In this document: one piece after another, positions 60,432 through 64,000 of the stretch
How the letters are laid out: each line of letters opens with the position of its first letter
Numbering within the stretch: position 1 is the stretch's first letter
DNA from: M30B80 sp965656935
GTDB lineage: Bacteria; Pseudomonadota; Alphaproteobacteria; Rhodobacterales; Rhodobacteraceae
Direction of reading: 5' to 3'
Assembly: GCA_965656935.1 (NCBI GenBank)
Contig: CBFHMG010000006.1
Location: forward strand, 113,155 to 177,154
DNA: 64,000 nucleotides
Translations under genes and position numbers: made by a program
Notes under the pieces: model-generated
The model's input: the letters and a program-made list of their open reading frames with translations, nothing else
Database searches by the model: none
Told to the model about the DNA's origin: nothing

Positions 60432-61205
60432 TTACACCGTGAATGCAGATCGGAACGCGTCCAAGGCATCCTCGGCAGTGTCTTGGGCAAAAGCCTCCAT
60501 GCCGACGGGGCCGGAATAGCCCATGGCCACAAGGGCCTTGGCCACACCGTTGTAATTGATCTCGCCCGTGCCAGGCTCACAACGTCCGGGGACATCGGCC
60601 ACCTGAATCTCGCCGATCCATGGAAGGCAGGCTTGGCAAAGCTCGATCAAATTCCCCTCACCGATTTGCGCATGATAGAGGTCGAGATTGAGCCGCAATT
60701 CAGGGCGATCGACTGAGGACACCAAAGCCAAGGTCTCCTCGGCACGCGCGAAGGGCACGCCTGCATGATCCACGGGCAGGTTGAGGTTTTCCAATGTGAA
60801 AACGACACCCATCTCTTCCGCCAGATCACAGATGCGGTTCAACGTATCCAGCGCCTTGACCCATTTCAAGGGGGTCGCAACCTCGGCCAGCACGGGCCGT
60901 CCTCCATCGCCAAGGCCTGTCCCGTGCAGATTGAGTCGCGCCACGCCAAGGCGCTTGCCGACCTCTGCCGTTTGACGGGCAGATGCCAGCAGCATCTCGG
61001 CGCCCTCATCATCGGCAAGCCGCCCCTCAAGATAGCCGTTCATGATCGAGAAAGTCGCGCCAGAGCCCTGCAGCTTTTCAAGATCATGATCGGGCCAGTT
61101 CCACAGCCCAACCTGAAACCCCATTTCATCCAATCGCGCACAGCGCCATTCGATGGGTTTATCCTGCCAGAGCATCTCAGCACAGGCTGCAAGCGTGAAA
61201 GCCAT
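60432..61205 (-). CDS. Sugar-phosphate isomerase/epimerase, hydroxypyruvate isomerase-like
   Basis: 257-residue TIM-barrel protein of the xylose isomerase-like fold. Likely metal-site motifs are FTLENLN (Glu), LNLDLYHAQIGEG (Asp/His), EIQVADVPGRCEPGTGEINY and VGMEAF (Glu). The GEINY and PGRxEPGTGE pattern is that of hydroxypyruvate isomerase-type (Hyi/OtnI) proteins. It is 3 bases after the inositol-type dehydrogenase gene, so an inositol or hydroxypyruvate step is likely. Confidence 0.82.
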   Translation of the reverse strand: MAFTLAACAEMLWQDKPIEWRCARLDEMGFQVGLWNWPDHDLEKLQGSGATFSIMNGYLEGRLADDEGAEMLLASARQTAEVGKRLGVARLNLHGTGLGDGGRPVLAEVATPLKWVKALDTLNRICDLAEEMGVVFTLENLNLPVDHAGVPFARAEETLALVSSVDRPELRLNLDLYHAQIGEGNLIELCQACLPWIGEIQVADVPGRCEPGTGEINYNGVAKALVAMGYSGPVGMEAFAQDTAEDALDAFRSAFTV

Positions 61206-61208
61206 GCC

Positions 61209-62210
61209 TTAGGCTCCTGTCATATCCGAAGTGATTTCGACAGGGCGGCCTGTTTCAAGCGACTTATTCGCCGCCTCAGCCAGTGCCAAGGCATTTACAC
61301 CATCTTGGATCGAGGCAGGAACAGGCTTGCCATCAACGCATGCATCCACAAAGGCCGACCATTCGATCGAATAGGCGCGCATATAGCGTTCCAGAAAGAA
61401 GTAAACGGGTTTTGCCGAGACAACACCATCAACCGTGGATTTCACCATGGTATTCTCGATCTCGTTCTCGGCGGCCAATGTGCCGTCCGAGCCCAGAACC
61501 TCTACGCGCTGGTCATAGCCGTAAGGGGCACGGCGCGAATTGCGGATCGTGGCCAGACGCCCATCCGCATAGGTCAGAACGACAACGGCTGTATCAACAT
61601 CACCGGCTGCACCGATCTCGGGATCAACCAGACAAGAGCCATGCGCCATCACCGTTTTCGGCATGCCGAACAGGAATGCACACATGTCAAAATCATGGAT
61701 CATCATATCGCGGTATAGCCCGCCCGAGACCTTGATATAGCTCACTGGGGGCGGCGCGGGATCATAGGAGGTGACCGCCAGCATTTCGCCCTTGCCAACA
61801 TCGCCTGCATCCAACGCGGCCTTTACGGAGGCAAAATTGGGGTCAAAGCGGCGATTAAAGCCCATCATCAACGGCTTGTCATGGCCGGCTGCAATCTTGC
61901 GAACCTCCAAGGCGCGCGGCAGGTCGAGATCGATCGGCTTTTCACAGAAAATCGCTTTGCCGGCTTTCACGCCCGCTTCGATCAGATCGGCATGGGTATT
62001 GGTCGACGACGCGATCAGGATGGCATCAATGCTGGTATCGGCAAGAATTTCATCTGCGCTCCGCGCCTCGATCCCCTGCTCCTTGGCGAGGGCTTCAGCC
62101 GCCTCGCTCATCACATCTGTGACGGCGACAAGGTCAGACCTTGGGTCCATTTTGACAGACGCAGCATGGACCTTTCCGATCCGACCAGCGCCAAAGAGCG
62201 CAACTTTCAT
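61209..62210 (-). CDS. iolG: Inositol 2-dehydrogenase-like oxidoreductase
   Basis: 333-residue Gfo/Idh/MocA protein. The N-terminal FGAGRIGKVHAASV binds NAD+, CEKPIDLDLP carries the catalytic lysine near residue 97, and GGLYRDMMIHDFDMCAFLFG gives the Asp/His catalytic pair. Similarity favours myo-inositol 2-dehydrogenase. It forms a unit with the isomerase gene and is divergent from the RpiR regulator across a GGAA-N6-TTCC site. Confidence 0.86.
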   Translation of the reverse strand: MKVALFGAGRIGKVHAASVKMDPRSDLVAVTDVMSEAAEALAKEQGIEARSADEILADTSIDAILIASSTNTHADLIEAGVKAGKAIFCEKPIDLDLPRALEVRKIAAGHDKPLMMGFNRRFDPNFASVKAALDAGDVGKGEMLAVTSYDPAPPPVSYIKVSGGLYRDMMIHDFDMCAFLFGMPKTVMAHGSCLVDPEIGAAGDVDTAVVVLTYADGRLATIRNSRRAPYGYDQRVEVLGSDGTLAAENEIENTMVKSTVDGVVSAKPVYFFLERYMRAYSIEWSAFVDACVDGKPVPASIQDGVNALALAEAANKSLETGRPVEITSDMTGA

Positions 62211-62277
62211 GGTATTCCTCCCAAGACGCCGAAAAACATCGCAACGGCAAAGAATGACGCCCTTACGAATCGAATAT

Positions 62278-62295
62278 ATGGAATTTATATTCCAT
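62278..62295. promoter_or_regulatory. Candidate IolR-type operator 1
   Basis: ATGGAAT-TTAT-ATTCCAT is a perfect palindrome containing GGAA-N6-TTCC, the motif reported for the RpiR-family IolR of Sinorhizobium meliloti. It lies between iolG and the rpiR-type gene, 68 and 47 bases from their starts. Confidence 0.7.
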
Positions 62296-62341
62296 TTTAG
62301 TGATGTGCCGCTAAACTAGTCCTGTCAAGATGGGGACAGCT

Positions 62342-63172
62342 ATGAAAGACCAGAACCCGGTTTTGGATGCGCCAAGACGTGTCACCGATGTGATTGAACG
62401 GCTGGATGCCGTCATGGAAGATCTGCCCAAGCGTCTTAAGCAATGCGCCAGCTTCACACGACGGCATCTTCACCTGATTGGTGTGTCCACAGTATCCGAG
62501 ATGGCCAAGGCCTGCGATGTGGCGCCATCCGTCTATATGCGGTTTTGTCAGGCGCTCGGGTTTTCTGGTTATAGCGAAATGCAATCGCTGTTCCGCGAAC
62601 GCTTCACCGAGTTCCGCCCCGACGATGATACGCGGCTGGCAACGCTGCGCGCGGAAGGGGCGGTTGGAACAGGGCGGCTCTTGGCGGATTTCGCGGAGGC
62701 GGGCCATAAATCCCTTATGGGAATAGCCAATACCGTAACAAATGAGGGGCTTGACCGAATTGCCAGAGATATGGCGCGCGCACGGGTCGTGCATCTCGTG
62801 GGTCTCAGGCGGGCCTTCTCGGTTGTCAGCAGCATGGCCTACACGTTTAACCAATTGGGCGTTCCGGCACAGCTGCATTTCGGGGCTGGGATGTTATATG
62901 CCGCGCCGTCCATTTTTGAGGGTGATGTTCTTTTCGCGGTCACCTATGCACCATTTTCCGATGAGACAGTGAACCTGGCTGAGGCAACGGCCAAACGCGG
63001 CATTCCCGTTCATTGCCTCACAGATTCCGAGCATTGCCCCATTGCGGAATTCGCCCCTGAGCTGTTGCTGGTACAGGAAGATGAGATCGGTGGCGTCAAG
63101 GCGCTGAATGCTTCGGTCACACTCGCAACCGCCCTCGCGGTTGCCGTAAAGGCGCTTCGGTCGCCAGAATAG
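62342..63172 (+). CDS. RpiR/MurR-family regulator, probable IolR
   Basis: 276 residues from MKDQNPVLDAPRR, preceded by GGGGA; an ATG four codons earlier is open. The N-terminal helix-turn-helix (HLIGVSTVSEMAKACDVAPSVYMRFCQALGFSGYSEMQ) is followed by a SIS sugar-phosphate domain (ARVVHLVGLRRAFSVVSSMAYTFNQLG...). It most likely controls the divergent iolG unit, with an inositol-derived ligand. Confidence 0.87.
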   Translation: MKDQNPVLDAPRRVTDVIERLDAVMEDLPKRLKQCASFTRRHLHLIGVSTVSEMAKACDVAPSVYMRFCQALGFSGYSEMQSLFRERFTEFRPDDDTRLATLRAEGAVGTGRLLADFAEAGHKSLMGIANTVTNEGLDRIARDMARARVVHLVGLRRAFSVVSSMAYTFNQLGVPAQLHFGAGMLYAAPSIFEGDVLFAVTYAPFSDETVNLAEATAKRGIPVHCLTDSEHCPIAEFAPELLLVQEDEIGGVKALNASVTLATALAVAVKALRSPE

Positions 63173-63196
63173 CACCGCAGCGACGCGTCGTAATTA

Positions 63197-63212
63197 TGGA
63201 AAATTTATTCCA
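63197..63212. promoter_or_regulatory. Candidate IolR-type operator 2, downstream of the regulator
   Basis: TGGAA-AATTTA-TTCCA again fits GGAA-N6-TTCC. It lies 25 bases after the regulator stop, where no other gene begins on plus. It may be a remnant, an auxiliary looping site or a site for an unseen transcript. Confidence 0.5.
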
Positions 63213-63282
63213 ACATTAAGCCAGACAGTAACAGCACTTTTGTTTCCACAGTGCTTCCAGCGTGGGTTTGAGAACACGCAAG

Positions 63283-63302
63283 GCCGCCCGAGGGCGGCTT
63301 TT
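63283..63302 (+). terminator. Short terminator after the RpiR gene
   Basis: GCCGCC pairs with GGCGGC around a 4-base loop and is followed by TTTT. The stem is GC-rich but the T-run is short. Confidence 0.6.
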
Positions 63303-63329
63303 ATGGTATTGATATAGTTTTGTTTTATT

Positions 63330-63406
<77 letters not shown>

Positions 63407-63480
63407 CCATTTTATCCCAATTTTGTATATGATTTGGGATATTTTGATATCGTTTAGAGAGATCTAGTGTTTCTTACTAG

Positions 63481-63596
63481 GTTTGGCGGCGACCTACTCT
63501 CCCACACCTTAAGATGCAGTACCATTGGCGCAGTGGCACTTAACGGCCGGGTTCGGAATGGATCCGGGTGTTTTGCTCACGCTATGACCACCAAAC
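63481..63596 (-). rRNA. rrf: 5S ribosomal RNA
   Basis: About 116 nucleotides on the minus strand, starting GTTTGGTGGTCATAGCG and ending GGTCGCCGCCAAAC, whose ends pair. Internal ACACCCGGATCCATTCCGAACCCGG is the conserved 5S loop B/C region. Ends are estimated to within a few bases. Confidence 0.96.
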
Positions 63597-63678
63597 CGAG
63601 AAAGAAACACTATTTACCAAGTCAAGCTTTATTGAGTGATGCTGATTGATTGTAGAAGTCTTTCTTCTACTGGATCAA

Positions 63679-64000
63679 ATCAAGCCTATCGAGCAATTAG
63701 TACCGGTCAACTGAATGCATTACTGCACTTACATCTCCGGCCTATCGACGAGGTGGTCTACCTCGGCTCTCAGGGATACCTTGTTTTGAGGGGGGCTTCC
63801 CGCTTAGATGCCTTCAGCGGTTATCCTTTCCGATCATAGCTACCCTGCACTGCGGCTGGCGCCACAACAGGTCCACCAGTGGATCGTTCACCCCGGTCCT
63901 CTCGTACTAGGGGCAACTCCTCTCAAGTATCCTACACCCACGGCAGATAGGGACCGAACTGTCTCACGACGTTCTAAACCCAGCTCACGTACCTCTTTAA
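63679..64000 (-). rRNA. rrl: 23S ribosomal RNA, 3' end (partial)
   Basis: The sequence complements the last about 320 nucleotides of 23S rRNA. It includes the sarcin-ricin loop (AGTACGAGAGGACC on minus, complement near 63898-63911) and CGTGAGACAGTTCGGTC. The gene continues beyond the right edge. The 3' end is estimated from the conserved GGTACTAAT...GGCTTGA region. The operon runs 23S-5S-fMet on minus. Confidence 0.95.

Noticed and set aside
63467..63839. Short open frames across the 5S and 23S rRNA genes.
   Set aside because: They lie inside rRNA sequence on the opposite strand.

Overview
The window is about 64 kb of GC-rich chromosome from an alphaproteobacterium, most likely a member of the Rhodobacterales (Rhodobacter/Roseobacter relatives). 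The evidence is a DUF1127 gene followed by an array of CCUCCUCCC hairpin RNAs, a compact dcw cluster with meso-DAP-type MurE, a choline/betaine locus, a Zur/ZnuABC locus and an rRNA operon ending in 5S and tRNA-fMet. I cannot name the genus. It looks like ordinary core chromosome: I see no insertion sequence, prophage or CRISPR array.

Layout. 1-14.3 kb (minus strand): division and cell wall (dcw) cluster, mraZ-rsmH-ftsL-ftsI-murE-murF-mraY-murD-ftsW-murG-murC-murB-ddl (ddl cut by the window edge), with a likely MraZ box upstream of mraZ. 14.8-18.6 kb: mrp, an MFS transporter, a DUF1127 protein with six CcsR/cuckoo-type hairpins, and a LysE-type exporter. 18.6-27.8 kb: uvrD with an alphaproteobacterial LexA box, an FMN-dependent lactate dehydrogenase-like enzyme, a small PD-(D/E)XK-like protein, pyruvate carboxylase, a VOC protein, a pilin-like protein and tRNA-Gly. 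27.9-32.3 kb: histidine genes hisB-hisH-hisA-hisF-hisE, interrupted by two genes on the opposite strand. 32.3-40.8 kb: housekeeping genes (rlmB, tRNA-Tyr, gph, clpX, clpP), an unassigned glycosyltransferase-like protein and a domain-swapped photolyase-like protein. 40.8-44.1 kb: znuA divergent from zur-znuC-znuB around a Zur-type palindrome. 44.1-50.1 kb: four acyl-CoA dehydrogenases, one beside an APH-family kinase. 50.1-59.2 kb: choline uptake (choX-choW-GFA-choV) divergent from betI-betB-betA-oxidoreductase. 59.2-63.2 kb: rsgA, then an inositol-type dehydrogenase and isomerase divergent from an RpiR regulator. 63.3-64 kb: tRNA-fMet, 5S and the 3' end of 23S rRNA, all on minus.

How the parts work together. 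The dcw genes make lipid II and the septal machinery. The choline genes import choline and oxidise it to glycine betaine under BetI; a GFA-family gene lies inside the uptake operon. ZnuABC with Zur forms a zinc-starvation module whose proteins carry very His-rich segments. The IolG-like dehydrogenase is probably controlled by the adjacent RpiR protein through GGAA-N6-TTCC sites. The DUF1127/hairpin locus resembles the stress-induced ccaF1-CcsR locus of Rhodobacter sphaeroides but has six hairpins rather than four. Functions come from reading protein motifs by eye; no database search was run.
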